Of a stretch of 64,000 nucleotides of DNA, positions 1 to 13,200 are shown one piece after another. Under the pieces are notes generated by a model. It was not told where the DNA came from. It worked only from the letters and a program-made list of their open reading frames with translations, and did no database searches. The translations under genes and the position numbers were made by a program. Origin of the DNA: Schistosoma haematobium (lineage: Eukaryota > Platyhelminthes > Trematoda > Strigeidida > Schistosomatidae). Numbering within the stretch: the first letter of the stretch is position 1; each line of letters starts with the position of its first letter. The stretch lies in assembly GCF_000699445.3 (NCBI RefSeq), contig NC_067195.1, positions 84,330,569-84,394,568 of the forward strand, given 5' to 3'.

Positions 1-552
1 TCTGATTATTCGTATGTATTCATTAAAATTATAAAATCCAGCCTCTTAAAAGCATAAATATTCAAAAATTCGGAAGCAAGTTTACACTATCTGTGAACTT
101 ATAACTTTTTATCAGTACAGTGCTCTGTATTTAGGAGTTGGGGATAAATTGTATTTTTTAGAATATATTGATACAACAAACTTTGTTCCGATGAATCTGA
201 TACAGTTGACCAACCAAAGATTTTATTTTCTAAGGAGATTATATATATATGAATGCTCGTGGATGTGAATCGGTCTAGCTCTTGTTTGTGTACAATTGTC
301 AGTCTCGGACAAAGAACGTCATAACAAAATCAGGACGAACAATCTGTTTCCTGGCGTTAACTAAATTCTATGTAATCAATTAAATCCATGGAGACTAGTT
401 GCAAGCGTGCAGTTAGGATCACCGATAATAGAAAAAATCCGTTGGTGGAGATCATGATAGAAAGTCGATCAGAAAATACTGAAGATCTTATGTTTTTTTA
501 TTTTCAGTACTTTCCACTTCATTTTTATGCTGTTTTTCCTCTCATTTTTTCT
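1..552. other. AT-rich DNA, no gene recognised
   Basis: Short open frames only, no homology and no repeat shared with the rest of the window. It may be intron of REV1 or intergenic; the sequence does not decide. Confidence 0.5.
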
Positions 553-557
553 ATACA

Positions 558-919
558 TGTTGTAACGTGTGAGACTGCAGTTTAGATGGAGCAGTGTTTT
601 AATCGATTGATTCAGTGACACGTAAAACACGCAACGATGGCCTAGGGTTTTGATTGGCCCTGCTTCGCTGTCTATCTCAGCCAGTTGAGTCCAGAACGCA
701 AGTCACAGCCTCTGAGATATGAATGATTATATTTCAGACATACTCTATTTATATACCAATCAACCAGACCACATCGTACCATAAAATAGAAAACAACATT
801 TGTACAATATTTAACAAGTGAAATAAATATCGACCAATAGGGAGTGTACATTTAAAGTCCAAGGCCACCATTAGACTTAACATAATAATTACTGGTATAT
901 TTTTCTGCACATCCTAACA
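558..919 (+). repeat. Solo LTR, family L1 copy 1
   Basis: A 362-bp block starting TGTTG and ending TAACA, flanked on both sides by the 5-bp duplication ATACA (553-557 and 920-924). A homologous block at 13413-13776 has the same ends and its own different duplication. TG...CA ends and short target duplications are the mark of LTR retrotransposons; no internal LTR-element coding sequence adjoins, so it is a solo LTR left by recombination. Strand is arbitrary. Confidence 0.85.
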
Positions 920-1313
920 ATACATAATGCTATCTGTCTAGTTGTTGAAGAGTAAAGTAATTAGGCAATCTAGCAGTTTCAAGACTACAGTTAATAATTA
1001 TTTATTTATTTATTTATTTGGACACATGAATATTGGTACAAGAGAGCGCCAATATATATGCGCCACACAAAACAATGAAAATTCGAGAGGAATACAAAGA
1101 AAGAAAAAGAGAAAACACAGCTAAGGAGCGCAACAAAAAAAGAGAGAACAATAACGAAGAGATTGGTGTAAGGTAATGTGCCAGTAATCAGGGAACGCAA
1201 AGGTAAAATCGGAAGAAATCTTTCAGCTAAAGAAGTTACGATCACTTTTAAGAAGAAAGTAAAAGAAGGTTACAGCAGGATCGCCACTGGCTTCTATTCT
1301 GAGCCATATTTGG

Positions 1314-4298
1314 TTACGTCTCTAGCCACTGTGTTGCACCATCTCTCAGACCCCAACCAGGGAGTCGTGAAGGACCAACACAAGCCAGTCCTTTGCAGCT
1401 TTCTTTCATGCCACGACACCATGTCATGCACTGACCACCTCTCCGCTTCTTCCAACCAGTCCCAGAGTCGGCAAATAATGCACGACGTGGGATTCTCTGA
1501 GACGACATTCGGAGAACATGTCCGAGCCACCGAAGTCGGTGTTTCAAGATGGTGACACCAATTGGATTATCATCTCTGTGCCCGAACACACGATGCCGAA
1601 CCTCTCTATTACTGACATGGTATTGCCACTGGATGTCAGCAATTCTTCGGAGACAACGATGGTCAAACACAGAGAGTCGTCTAACATCCTCAACTCGGAG
1701 AGACCAGGTTTCACAAGCATAGAGCAAAACTGCTCTCACCGACGCGTTGCAGATCCGACCTTTTACAGCCAGACTAACATCACGAAAGCGCCAAAGATGG
1801 CCCAGATTGGCATAAGCCGCTCTGGCTTTCACTATTCGTGCATTGATCTCATCACTCACACCTCCACCAGCACTTATGCAGCTACCCAGATACACGAACT
1901 TCTCGACTACGTCTATCTGCTCACCATCCAGGGTGAGTACAGGATTAGAATCCTGTCAGTCTTGTAGAAGTACTTTGCACTTCGAAGGTACAAAGCACAT
2001 ACCATACCTACGGACACTGATTGCCAACTGATTAAGTGCGGATTGCAACGCTTGAGCATTATCCCACAGTAAGACAATATCATCCGCATACTCAAGGTCG
2101 AGAAGTCTTTCTCCAGGCAACAGATCCACACTGCCATTATTTACATCCATCAGAGCTGTTTCCAGAATGTCATCGATGGCAAAGTTGAAGAGGAATTGTG
2201 AGATTGGGCAACCCTGCCTAACCCCACTGCTCGAATGGAACAATGGAGAGAGGTGGTTGTATGCCCTCACTCTGCCTGAGGTGTTTGTATATAGAGCTTT
2301 TAGGATGTTAATAAACTTCTCAGGCACACCCTTCTTCAAGAGACAATCCCAGAAAACAGTCCTATCCAACGAATCGAAGGCAGCTCTGATGTCAAGAAAC
2401 ACTACGATTGTTGGCCTTTGATAAGTATGGCGATGTTCTAACATTTGGCGGAGGGTGAAGATATGATCAATACATCCTCGACCAGAACGAAACCCAGCCT
2501 GCTCCTCGCGAGTCAATCTTTCTTGGGTTTTGAACAACCTACGAAGTATGATGGAAGCCAATAGCTTGGACGCAATCGGAAGTAGACTTATCCCCCAATA
2601 GTTGTTGCAGGAACGACGTGAACCCTTTTTAAAGATAGGGACAACTATCGACTCATTCCATGACGTTGGTACACTCTCTAACACCCAAACCTTTGTAAAC
2701 AACGTCGTCAATTCCTTAGTCAAAAAGTCACCACCATCTTTAAAAAGAGCCGGAGGTAAGTCATCTGGGCCAGGTGATTTGTAACACTTCAAGAGTTGGA
2801 GTTCCTTGCGGACTTCCTCCTCGTTTGGTGGATCAGTCGTCACCGGCCATGGAGGGCAGGACAGTCTGACCGATGTTACCGGGGCAGCAGGCCAGTTGAA
2901 CTGCCCTTCGAAAAATTCTGCCCACCGTCCAAGACGTCGATGGATGTTAGTGATTGGCATCCCATCATCCTCGCAGATTGTTTCACTCACACCAGACTTC
3001 TTGCTGCCAGTGGCTCGGATGAGCTGGAAGAGCTTCCGGTAGTTACCAGATGCAGCTGCTGCTTCCAGCTCATTAGCACGCTTCGACCACCAGGCTTCTC
3101 GGTCCTTACGCAAGCTTTGCCCAATTTCCTTACGTAACATCCTTCGTTTATGGTCAAACTCACGGTCACCCGGAGTAGACCGACGGGCTTCAATGAGTTG
3201 TAAGGAACCAGAAGAAACTCAGTGCTTAAAAGCGGGACGTTTCGCAAACCCACAACTGACTGTATCCGCCATTTTCATGGAGTCATGCAATTACAACCAA
3301 TGCTCATCTATACTTTTCGGTGGAGTGGTAGCTAGCCTAGAGGCTAGCTCGGTTCGATACTTATTTGCAACAGAAGTTGCAACCAGCTTGCTAATATCAA
3401 TACTTTGCTGGCGGTCACTTCGTTGTCCACTGAAAAGTAAGGCAAGATTGGCGCAGACCAAGGCATGGTCAGAGTCCAGATAGGTACTCCAAAAGGAGCG
3501 GCAGTCTTTTACACAACCACGCCGGCGGTAGCTGATCGCGATGTGATCAATCTGAGTCCAGGCTTGGGATGCAGAGGGAGGACGCCAGATGGCACATCGG
3601 CGATGACTGTGCCGAAAGTTAGTGCTAGCCAGAAACAGGTTGTGGTCTGTGCACAGTTGCAGTAGACGGTCCCCGTTATCTGACCTGCGACCAACGAGTC
3701 CCCATCGGCCACCTAAACGACTCTCTTCTGTGCCTAGACGCCCAACCTGAGCATTCAAGTCTCCGGCTAGTACTACAATATCTGTCGAACGCACTTTCTG
3801 GAGAAGAACAGTTAACTGGTGGTAAAACTCATCCTTTATTGCATCCGGGCTGCAATCTGTCGGGGCATAGGCGGAGATGACGAAAAGACATCGTTTCTCA
3901 CGCCGATTTCTTCTCACTTTGATGGTACTTTCTAATCTAACAGCACATAATCGACTGTTAATGGGGATCCAATCGACTAGTGCTGCCTCAGCTCTAGCGC
4001 TTAGTGCGACACCAACGCCTGAAAGACCAGACGAAGATGCCACAGGGTCCCCGGATAAGCGCATGTAAAACAAGCTTTTTGAAGTGACAGATGGAGAGCG
4101 AATTTGTAGTACTTCACCAGAGTCTTCAATACGGGTCTCGGATAGACAACAAACATCAATATTAAGACTTTCCAAAGACATAGCCAGCCCTATCTGTTGA
4201 CCAACCTGCATAAGTGTGCGAACGTTGAAGGCAGCCAGTTTGAATGGCGCACGTGGTTTCAGAAAAACTGCTTCAGTACTCATATTCGATGGTAACAT
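1314..4298 (-). pseudogene. RTE family A endonuclease-reverse transcriptase ORF, three stops
   Basis: One long reading frame, broken only by stops: TAA at about 3290 just after DEHWL, TGA at about 3230 before VSSGSLQLIE, and TGA at about 1955 between VLLQD and [12 protein letters not shown]. Otherwise the endonuclease, RT and C-terminal domains are collinear and intact, with the C-terminal [14 protein letters not shown] near the end. The third stop also occurs at the same codon in copy 2. Confidence 0.85.
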
Positions 4299-4386
4299 AC
4301 AATTTTCAACCGGACAGTGACTCGAGAACGTTTAGATACAGTCGAATTTCCACCAAAGACGAGCCGCTGTATAAGTATAAAAGAGG

Positions 4387-4417
4387 GTGAATAATGTGGA
4401 GAATAATAATAATAATG

Positions 4418-4457
<40 letters not shown>

Positions 4458-4512
4458 CAATAATAGTAATAATAATAGTATTAATAATGACAATAATTGT
4501 AATGATAATTAT
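4387..4512 (-). repeat. (AAT)n microsatellite inside the LINE leader
   Basis: About 125 bp of AAT repeats with occasional GAT, GAC and AGT variants, between the 5' leader and the first ORF of family A copy 1. In copy 2 this region is deleted. Confidence 0.9.
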
Positions 4513-5134
4513 TTGAATCGACTGATTGTTTTTCGGAGCGAGAAAAGTGGTTGCCATAGACATAGAGTTCATCGTTTGTGTGTGGGCTGCGATACTGCCC
4601 GGGTGCCCAAACCGAAGCAGGTGGTTATCTTTGGGGGCCACTCCCCGAGCCTTTGACCTAAAGCTCTAACCCACAAGGCAGTGGAGCATCGTAAGGAAAT
4701 GCAATTCCATGGTAGCCGGTGACCAAAGATTGGTTCATACGCCATTTGTTCCCGCAGGATACTGGAGCCCATGTACACCATTGGTTTGTGATCCGGTTAA
4801 AGCGCCGGACATTCGCTTTTCGTCCTCTCATTTTTGTGAACAACACCCCCGCCACGAGAAGGCAATGAGTAGGACTTCCCTGGCAGAGGCTGTATACGCG
4901 CGGCCGTGTGAGAGTATTTCGAGAGGGAGAGCGGACTCACCCCACTCTCGGCCGTACCAGGGCATTCGGGGGCGTTAATAATTATGCGCTAGTGTGTAAG
5001 TTCGAATCGATGACAGTTTTGTTTCTACATCGACCAGTGATTCTGAAGGAGTTAGAACATTTCTTCAATGAAAAATAGGATATTCATGTTTAGTAAAATA
5101 GCATATACAGTCATACGAATAGTAACATTTTTTG

Positions 5135-5910
5135 GCACCTTCGTGATGTTAATTTGGCTGTAAAAGGTCGGATCTGCAACGCGTCGGTGAGAGCAGTTTT
5201 GCTCTATGCTTGTGAAACCTGGTCTCTCCGAGTTGAGGATGTTAGACGACTCTGTGTTTGACCACCGTTGTCTCCGAAGAATTGCTGACATCCAGTGGCA
5301 ATACCATGTCAGTAATAGAGAGGTTCGGCATCGTGTGTCCGGGCACAGAGATGATAATCCAATTGGTGTCACCATCTTGAAACACCGACTTCGGTGGCTC
5401 GGACATGTTCTCCGAATGTCGTCTCAGAGAATCCCACGTCGTGCATTATTTGCCGACTCTGGGACTGGTTGGAAGAAGCGGAGAGGTGGTCAGTGCATGA
5501 CATGGTGTCGTGGCATGAAAGAAAGCTGCAAAGGACTGGCTTGTGTTGGTCCTTCACGACTCCCTGGTTGGGGTCTGAGAGATGGTGCAACACAGTGGCT
5601 AGAGACGTAACCAAATATGGCTCAGAATAGAAGCCAGTGGCGATCCTGCTGTAACCTTCTTTTACTTTCTTCTTAAAAGTGATCGTAACTTCTTTAGCTG
5701 AAAGAATTCTTTCTGGTTGTGTCTTTCTGTTTCCCCTATTATTAATATTATTATTCCACTGCCATACACTAATTTGTGGTCGTTATTTGTTCCCTTCTTC
5801 TTTTTACACGCACCTTACATTTTTATCTCTTGCCATTTTCATTGTTATTGTGTGGCGCATATGTATCTGGTGCCCCCTTGTACCAATATTTGTGTTCAAA
5901 TAAATAAATA
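5135..5910 (+). mobile_element. 5'-truncated RTE family A, copy 3
   Basis: Only the C-terminal part of the ORF and the 3' end with an (AAAT)n tail remain. Flanked by the 11-bp duplication AACATTTTTTG (5124-5134 and 5911-5921), showing a genuine truncated insertion. The coding remnant (5206-5610) matches copies 1 and 2, with a 2-bp deletion at about 5251 that breaks the frame. Confidence 0.88.
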
Positions 5911-5978
5911 AACATTTTTTGTTCAGTTGTGCAAGGAAACTAATATCTAGGTATATTATATTGGCTTGGTTCTCATTC

Positions 5979-6052
5979 CCAGAACAGAGTGGGTTGGAGA
6001 ATGCTGGTCGGCGGCCTATGCTCCATTAGGAGTAACAGGCGTAAGTAAGTAA
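5979..6052 (+). mobile_element. SR2-like RTE 3' end fragment
   Basis: GAGTGGGTTGGAGAATGCTG through the (GTAA)n tail is nearly identical to 57133-57210, the end of the SR2-like copy. It is a very short 5'-truncated insertion or remnant. Confidence 0.75.
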
Positions 6053-7143
6053 GTAGTTGGTTCTCATTGGACTGACGATGTTATACAAACCAGTGGTTTC
6101 AATACTCGACTATCAATCACTAGCTTAATCACCCGTTCAGTTCTACTCTACCTTCAATATAATAAAATAATAGACCCTCTAAAAAGATAAAGGGTGTATT
6201 CTAGTCAGGAAACTTACAGGATTATTCGGAAGGCTATGACAAGATGAAGTATACTAACACTCATGAGTCGAATGATTACTGTAGCAACCATAAAAAAGCC
6301 TGTGTAATCCATGTGACCTTCGCTCAGTTACAAGTATGCTACCAAATAGTAGATTCCATTATACTCAAAAAGTCATGGAACACGTCAAACATTTGCTTGT
6401 ATGAAGCATACCAGTTTTCTTTCGGAACACTTTTAACTGCTGACGTATGAACTACTTGGAATCGACCAAACAAGACTGTGATCTGAAACTGTTATTTAGG
6501 AAGGAAAATCATTCTGAATTTTGTTAACATTTCTAACTCATTTGAATGTAGCTGTTTTTGTTACTCGCTAAATTCGTCATTGTATAAAGGTAACCGTGGT
6601 GTGTTAGTGTCTGTTCATTTATTATGACTTCCTAAATAGAGTTGTAGAGTACCCTACTATTCATAGTTTATAATCAAAATGTATAGAAATGTTTATGATA
6701 TTGCTTTCTTCATAAGCACTATATTAATTATTAGCAATGAATGAATTCTGTCTTGATTATATTTTTACTTGAACTTTGTCCTTTAAAAGCTCCTATTCTT
6801 ATTTTTTCCGTATGATTTTTACCTCCCTTTTTACAAAGTTGTCATTTGAGTTTGTATAACACGGTTGTACTAAAAATTTTTCTAAATGCCAAATGAATCA
6901 GCGAAATTAATCAATAAATTCTTCTCCTCATAGTTCGGTTAAGGATACAGGATAGTCCCCAAGATCGAAGGTGTGTCTCATTATCGAGTACATAAACGTA
7001 TACTTGGTTGATGAATTGCATTAAAACATTGGATAAATATTTTGATTTGAAAAGACAACATATGTCCCACCCAAAATGGTAGTTTTAAACTTTTATACGA
7101 CAATCATTTTATGTATAAGCTTACTAATATTTGGTATTTTCAG
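6053..7143. other. Probable REV1 intron, no feature recognised
   Basis: AT-rich sequence with one 68-codon open frame at 6244-6450 that resembles nothing I know. No BRCT-like exon was found here. Confidence 0.4.
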
Positions 7144-7259
7144 TATTGAAGCTGGTAAACTTTTACCATGGCAAAGTTACCAGCTGTATCCAACTCATCG
7201 TTCTGGAACTGGGCAGAAAACTCTGAAGATTATACCTGTTATTCCCGCAGATGAGACAA
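7144..7259 (+). CDS. REV1: REV1 exon (first seen): end of BRCT domain
   Basis: Acceptor TTTTCAG precedes 7144 and donor GTATGT starts at 7260. The exon enters at the third base of a codon and leaves after the first base. It encodes [20 protein letters not shown], matching the last helix of the REV1 BRCT domain and the linker after it. Earlier BRCT exons were not found in 1-7143, which is mostly transposon sequence. Confidence 0.85.
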
Positions 7260-10200
7260 GTATGTTTGCTCTTCAGAATATTGATAAAAAACGGTTATTG
7301 GTGGGAAGCTTTGTGTAATTGTTTATATCCTTAATTTTCATAGGAAAGTTTCAGACTAAAAAACGTTTTAGCGCTTGTGCTGATGATTTATTTTACACTG
7401 AAGAATCTATGAAACAAAATCTGGTCTTATATAGTTCTCTTATGGAATCCCCATATACCTTTAACCACTCAATGAGAATAATATCTAGAGCTTGATAAGA
7501 TTGATCATTTATTGGTTCAATTACCTTTGAGCTTGGACTTGAATAAGGGTAAGAAATATAGCACTTGAAACCCTTTGTGTTCGGATGAATTATGGTATCG
7601 AGTATAAAAAGTTTGTTGTAGCCTCATGACTGCTCTAATAATAATGTGATCAGTCTGCTTATCGACTTTGACCGAATCAATAGGAGTCAATCATCTATTA
7701 TCGAAAGTTGGTTAATGCAGTTAAGCATCCGTAAATTACAATCCAGGTGATAATATAAGAATTAACTGTCCAAAACTTTAACAGCATTTAGAAGCCGAAG
7801 TATTTCAAAAACAGATTAAAAAATATCTTGAACAGTAACCACAAATAGTAGTATATATTTGAAGGTTTTAAGAAGTTAATGAGGTGCTGAATTCGTGTGC
7901 AAGCTTTCGAATTAATAGTCTAATTGCTAAAATTATTATTCAGCTAGATTCAAACTCCTTACTATGTGGCCACCAAGATATAATCCAGAAAGAAAATAGC
8001 ATAACATTATTCTAGGAGTTAGAAAATGATTAATTCTACAAAAAGACCAGTCATATGATGTACATTTAAAAAGCTCTTATTACTCTTCGAACTGATAAGG
8101 TGAAAGTACAGAAATCTAGTACTCTGTTAACGAGAAATCATCTGCACGAAAAGTCTCACTACTTAAAATTGTTCATCAGAAATTATCCAGGAAAACATAG
8201 GTTTCTACCTGTCTCTTGTGAAGAGTCCACGCATATTAATAGCATATAATAGCATGCATTGATTAAAGACGTTTTAAGAACCTACCTTGTTATCAAATAA
8301 AGGCGTTGCCTATAAACGTTTACATATCTTGAAGGATCAAAGTTTAGTCTTGTCCTTAACTCCATCCGATATTTACTCGCCTTGCTCGATGAGATCACTT
8401 TGCGTAAGTTTTTCTGGTCTAAGAAAATGGTTCGTTGGACATTAATGAGCTGGAATGGGATTAATATGGATTAGATCATATTAGAATTCCAGATAGATAC
8501 TTTACAAAAACCTACAGCTTTGTGAACTCTTATGTCTTCATAGATGACCACGATATTATTATTGAGTTTATTAATCACTTCTGGTCGAAAATAAGATGAA
8601 ATCTACCCAAAAACAAACAGAAAACTATCCTCACAACCTGAACTGTGGACCACAAATTCATTTTAAGCTTCTGGATTCCTTTTCTATTTGGTTAAATGTT
8701 TTTCCTGGGCATTCAAGTTTTCAGTCAACATCAATTCTTTCAGGTTTGTTTGATTAAAAGTCATTTGGGTGATGTTGGAATTTGTTTTTGATCATTTAGG
8801 GCTAAAATCAGTGGAAGAGTAGGAAAGGATGATAAAAAGGCGTTTCTTATCCTACTGCTTACGTTTTTCCTTAATAATAAGATATACTTCATATATCTTT
8901 GTAACCTTTGGTGTTTCTTAGACAAAATATCCACCAATAATCGTATTGTATAGCTAGTTGTTGCATACAAGTTTGTTCATCGTAATTTTATTCTCCACTA
9001 TGTTTCTCGATATTTCTTTCCACTTACTTAGGTACACTTCAGTTGACTGACTATTACGCCACATATTTATTTACCAATTAAGTACAGCAAAATCAGTGGG
9101 TGATTGACCCAAACCTGCCTCTTTTCACTATGAAATAAACCTATAACTTAGTGTGGGAATCTTGACATGGTCTATGAGCTGCACTAATTTCTTTTGTTTT
9201 GTAAATTTTAGATTCTGACAAATTAGAAATAGTTTCACCGCCTACTGTTACAAACACAAATAAAGATCCAAATACAAATGTGTAAGTGATACTTTTTTTC
9301 CCATATATCACATTTATCGTTCTCTTGTATCAAAATAATTACTTGGAAGAAGCACAAATGGTGTACACTTCTTTTTGTAGGTGAATTGTTTGTCAATATT
9401 GATTATTACTGTAATCACCATCGGTCACGTTCCCAACAATCAGTTTCCGTGGTACTTGAATCATGTTAGAAAATTTCAATAATGGATTTTAATTCGAACT
9501 AGAAACGACCAGGATTGAGGAAATCTAAATTTGCCATAATTGTATGTTATATATTAGTGACCCATTATCTGACTCCACTTAAATCGTATTATAATTGTTA
9601 CAATCATAATGGAACGATCCGCCAAATAGATCAATGAGTAGAGTTGACACGAGGACAAAGTACCGATAAGATAACTCGATGTGAGCATGCCCATATCGCT
9701 TTTGTACTGCCTCCGATAAATGTGTCGGATTAGAGATTGAGTCGTGTGAGTTGCTCGTCGATTAAGTCGGCCTCTTAGTTCGTCTATCAAACGCTTAGAG
9801 TTTGAGATGTTCACCGTCTACGTAGATTAGCAGGGTGCGTTTAGTTCGAAGTCAGACTCACCACTCTAGTGTTCCTGGAATATCTGACTCATTAGCTCAC
9901 TCGCCTTCGCCATTGCGCGTCATTTTGTCTTGCTTCGCTTTCCGATCAACGATTGCACAAAATATACTTATTCAAAAATCCATTCTCGTATTTGGTTTAT
10001 TTAATTCCGTTATTCACCAATGCGAGTTAAGTCGATAATTATATACGAGGATTGGCGACATGTATATTTCGACAACGATAGTCACATGATCAAATTGGAG
10101 TCGGATATTCTAGGGTCACTAAAATATTGCCATATTATAAGCAGAAAAATATAGTAATCTAATATTTAAGCATTAGTATAATTGAACTAGGTACACATTA

Positions 10201-13200
10201 CTTTTTGCATCATAAGTTTATACTTAGTAACAATAGCTTAATTCTTTCTAGTATATATAATGGAATCAGCGGCTAAGAAGTAATTTCTAGAAGAAAATTG
10301 TTTCAAATACCTTGTTTATTGACTTCACTAAACAGTTCATGAGTATTGAATTATGGACCGGGGTAAAACTATACTAAACCGACGACTTCAAGATGAACTT
10401 TAAAGTAACCAATAAAAATGGCCAATTGGGACGTGTCTTTCGTGTAAATATAGAATAATGATAAAACTACAGTGGTCTAGTAGTTTTAACATCATTAATA
10501 AACTTTTGCTAAATATCGATCATAATTATGTATTCAATCCAGACCATAATTCCTACTCCTTTATCTTTTAGAACCTAACTACTAATTCTAAGACCCCTCG
10601 ACTATAGTTTCTAATCCTAGAACTCCTGAATCCTAACTCTTAACCTTAATATACCTAACCTTAACACTCCTTCCCCCAACATATTGACCTTAACAGTCTA
10701 TTTCACAAGGAAGCCATCATCTATTCCTTTAGAAATAAGAAATATGATGAAAATCATGAGCTCCACCAACAAGTTATCCGCAACAGTGTTTTACATTCAC
10801 ACACTAGCTAGCTTACTTTTGATTGATCGTTTAATGTCGTCGGCATGGTATAGTTTTACTTGAACCGATCGTGATCGTACAGGATTTTTTTTTCATTAGA
10901 TAATATATACTAAGTAAAGTATGGTTTAAATTTTCAACTTAAACATAAGGTGCATGAAGATGCTTGATGGTATAGTTTTCTGATGGATTAATAACATGTT
11001 AGTTAAAAGGAAGAACTGTGTAAAATAGTCGTTGTATATAAGAATTCTACTATGGAAACAACCTTATTTATGTTTAGATATATTTATCTTACAGACAGAC
11101 TTCAATTACACATACAGTACATGTTCATGGAAAACTAAGGTTAAATAATAAAAGATAATTAGAAATATAAACAAATTATAAAATATAAAGCTATAAGTAG
11201 CGTAATATTAACACCCATAACCTCGAAAATATAACACGGAACTAGGAAAAATTACGAATGCCCTGGTATGGTCGAGAGCCGGGTGGGTTCGCCCTCCGTC
11301 TTGAAATACTCTCACACGGCCACGCGTATACAGCCTCTGCCAGAGAAGTCCTACTCACTGCCTTCTCGTGGCGGGGGTGTTGTTCACAAAAATGAGAGGA
11401 CGAAAAGCGAATGTCCGGCGCTTTAACCGGATTCCAAACCAATGGTGCACATGGGCTCCAGTATCCTGAGGGAACAAATGGCGTATGAACCAATCGTTAT
11501 TCACCGACTACCATTGAAACTGCATCTCCTCACGATGCTCCACTGCCTTGTGGATCAGACCTTTAGGTCGAAGGTTCGGGGAGTGGCCCCCTAAGAAAAC
11601 CACCTGCTTCGGTTTGGGCACCCGGGCAGTATCTCAGCCCGCAAACAAAAACATGGTAAACTATCTACTTATGAAAAATATTCCTCTCGCTCCAAATAAC
11701 AATCAAGTTTCTCTGGGATTGTCTATTGAAGAAGGGTGTGCCTGAGAAGTTTATTAACATCCTAAAAGCTCTATATACAAACACCTCAGGCAGAGTGAGG
11801 GCATACAACCACCTCTCTCCATTGTTCCATTCGAGCAGTGGGGTTAGGCAGGGTTGCCCAATCTCACAATTCCTCTTCAACTTTGCCATCGATGACATTC
11901 TGGAAACAGCTCTGATGAATGTAAGCAATGGTGGTGTGGATCTGTTGCCTGGAGAAAGACTTCTCGACCTTGAGTATGCGGATGATATTGTCTTACTGTG
12001 GGATAATGCTCAAGCGTTGCAATCCGCACTTAATCAGTTGGCAATCAGTGTCCGTAGGTATGGTATGTGCTTTGTACCTTCGAAGTGCAAAGTACTTCTA
12101 CAAGACTGACAGGATTCTAATCCTGTACTCACCCTGGATGGTGAGCAGATAGACGTAGTCGAGAAGTTCGTGTATCTGGGTAGCTGCATAAGTGCTGGTG
12201 GAGGTGTGAGTGATGAGATCAATGCACGAATAGTGAAAGCCAGAGCGGCTTATGCCAATCTGGGCCATCTTTGGCGCTTTCGTGATGTTAGTCTGGCTGT
12301 AAAAGGTCGGATCTGCAACGCGTCGGTGAGAGCAGTTTTGCTCTATGCTTGTGAAACCTGGTCTCTCCGAGTTGAGGATGTTAGACGACTCTCTGTGTTT
12401 GACCATCGTTGTCTCCGAAGAATTGCTGACATCCAGTGGCAATACCATGTCAGTAATAGAGAGGTTCGGCATCGTGTGTTCGGGCACAGAGATGATAATC
12501 CAATTGGTGTCACCATCTTGAAACACCGACTTCGGTGGCTCGGACATGTTCTCCGAATGTCGTCTCAGAGAATTCCACGTCGTGTATTATTTGCCGACTC
12601 TGGGACTGGTTGGAAGAAGCGGAGAGGTGGTCAGTGTATGACATGGTGTCGTGGTATGAAAGAGAGCTGCAAAGGACTGGCTTGTGTTGGTCCTTCACGA
12701 CTCCCTGGTTGGGGTCTGAGAGATGGTGCAACACAGTGGCTAGAGACGTAACCAAATATGGCTCAGAATAGAAGCCAGTGGCGATCCTGCTGTAACCTTC
12801 TTTTACTTTCTTCATAATAAAAAGTTGTTGTGTCTTCCTTAACTGAAAGATTTCTTCTGATTGTACCTTTCTGTTCCCCCATTTTTACCATTATTATTAC
12901 ACCACCTTACATCAATCTCTTCGTTATAATTCCCTCTTTTTTTCCTTCCCCTTAAATTCCCATTGTTTTGTGTGGCGCATATATATTCCGCGCACTCTTG
13001 TACCAATATGTATGTGTTCAAATAAATAAATAAATAAATAAACGAACGAAACGTAGATCATGAAATAGATACTTTTTCTTAACAAACTACTGGACTCTTG
13101 TAATTCAACTGATGATCACTAAATACAGACTTATTTAATCCAGTTTGTGAGACGGCAATTGATAATACTTGGCTGCACAATCTGAAGTAGGCGGATGCGT

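Larger units (their letters stand above)
1002..4973 (-). mobile_element. Full-length RTE-clade LINE, family A copy 1
   Basis: Flanked by the 12-bp target duplication GTTAATAATTAT (990-1001 and 4974-4985), so both ends are real. On the minus strand: a 5' leader (4973 to about 4520), an AAT/ATT microsatellite (about 4512-4387), an endonuclease/exonuclease-fold domain with FNVRTL, SETRI, AGDLNAQVG, QIDHIAIS and SDHALV (4298-3291), a reverse transcriptase with VFLDIRAAFDSLDR and EYADDIVLL (3140-1956), a C-terminal domain (1895-1314), and an (AAAT)n tail. This resembles schistosome RTE elements of the SR3/Perere-3 type; the family name is from memory of the family features and not checked by search. 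Three in-frame stops make this copy inactive. Confidence 0.9.

Noticed and set aside
388..585. 65-codon open frame with a hydrophobic end, considered as a host exon
   Set aside because: Its last part runs into the solo LTR starting at 558, and no splice sites or family features support it.
1178..1967. Plus-strand open frames opposite the LINE C-terminal domain
   Set aside because: They are antisense shadows of the family A ORF; mirrored equivalents appear at each other copy.
4387..4656. Asn-rich open frame across the AAT repeat
   Set aside because: A translation of a microsatellite and part of the LINE leader; no evidence of coding.
4990..5010. tRNA-like TTCGAATC next to the family A leader
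   Set aside because: It lies outside the target duplication, with no cloverleaf; it does not support a tRNA-derived SINE head.
10560..10690. Interstitial telomere-like tract (CCTAAC repeated)
   Set aside because: The repeats are irregular (CCTAA with variable spacing) and never form tandem CCCTAA units.
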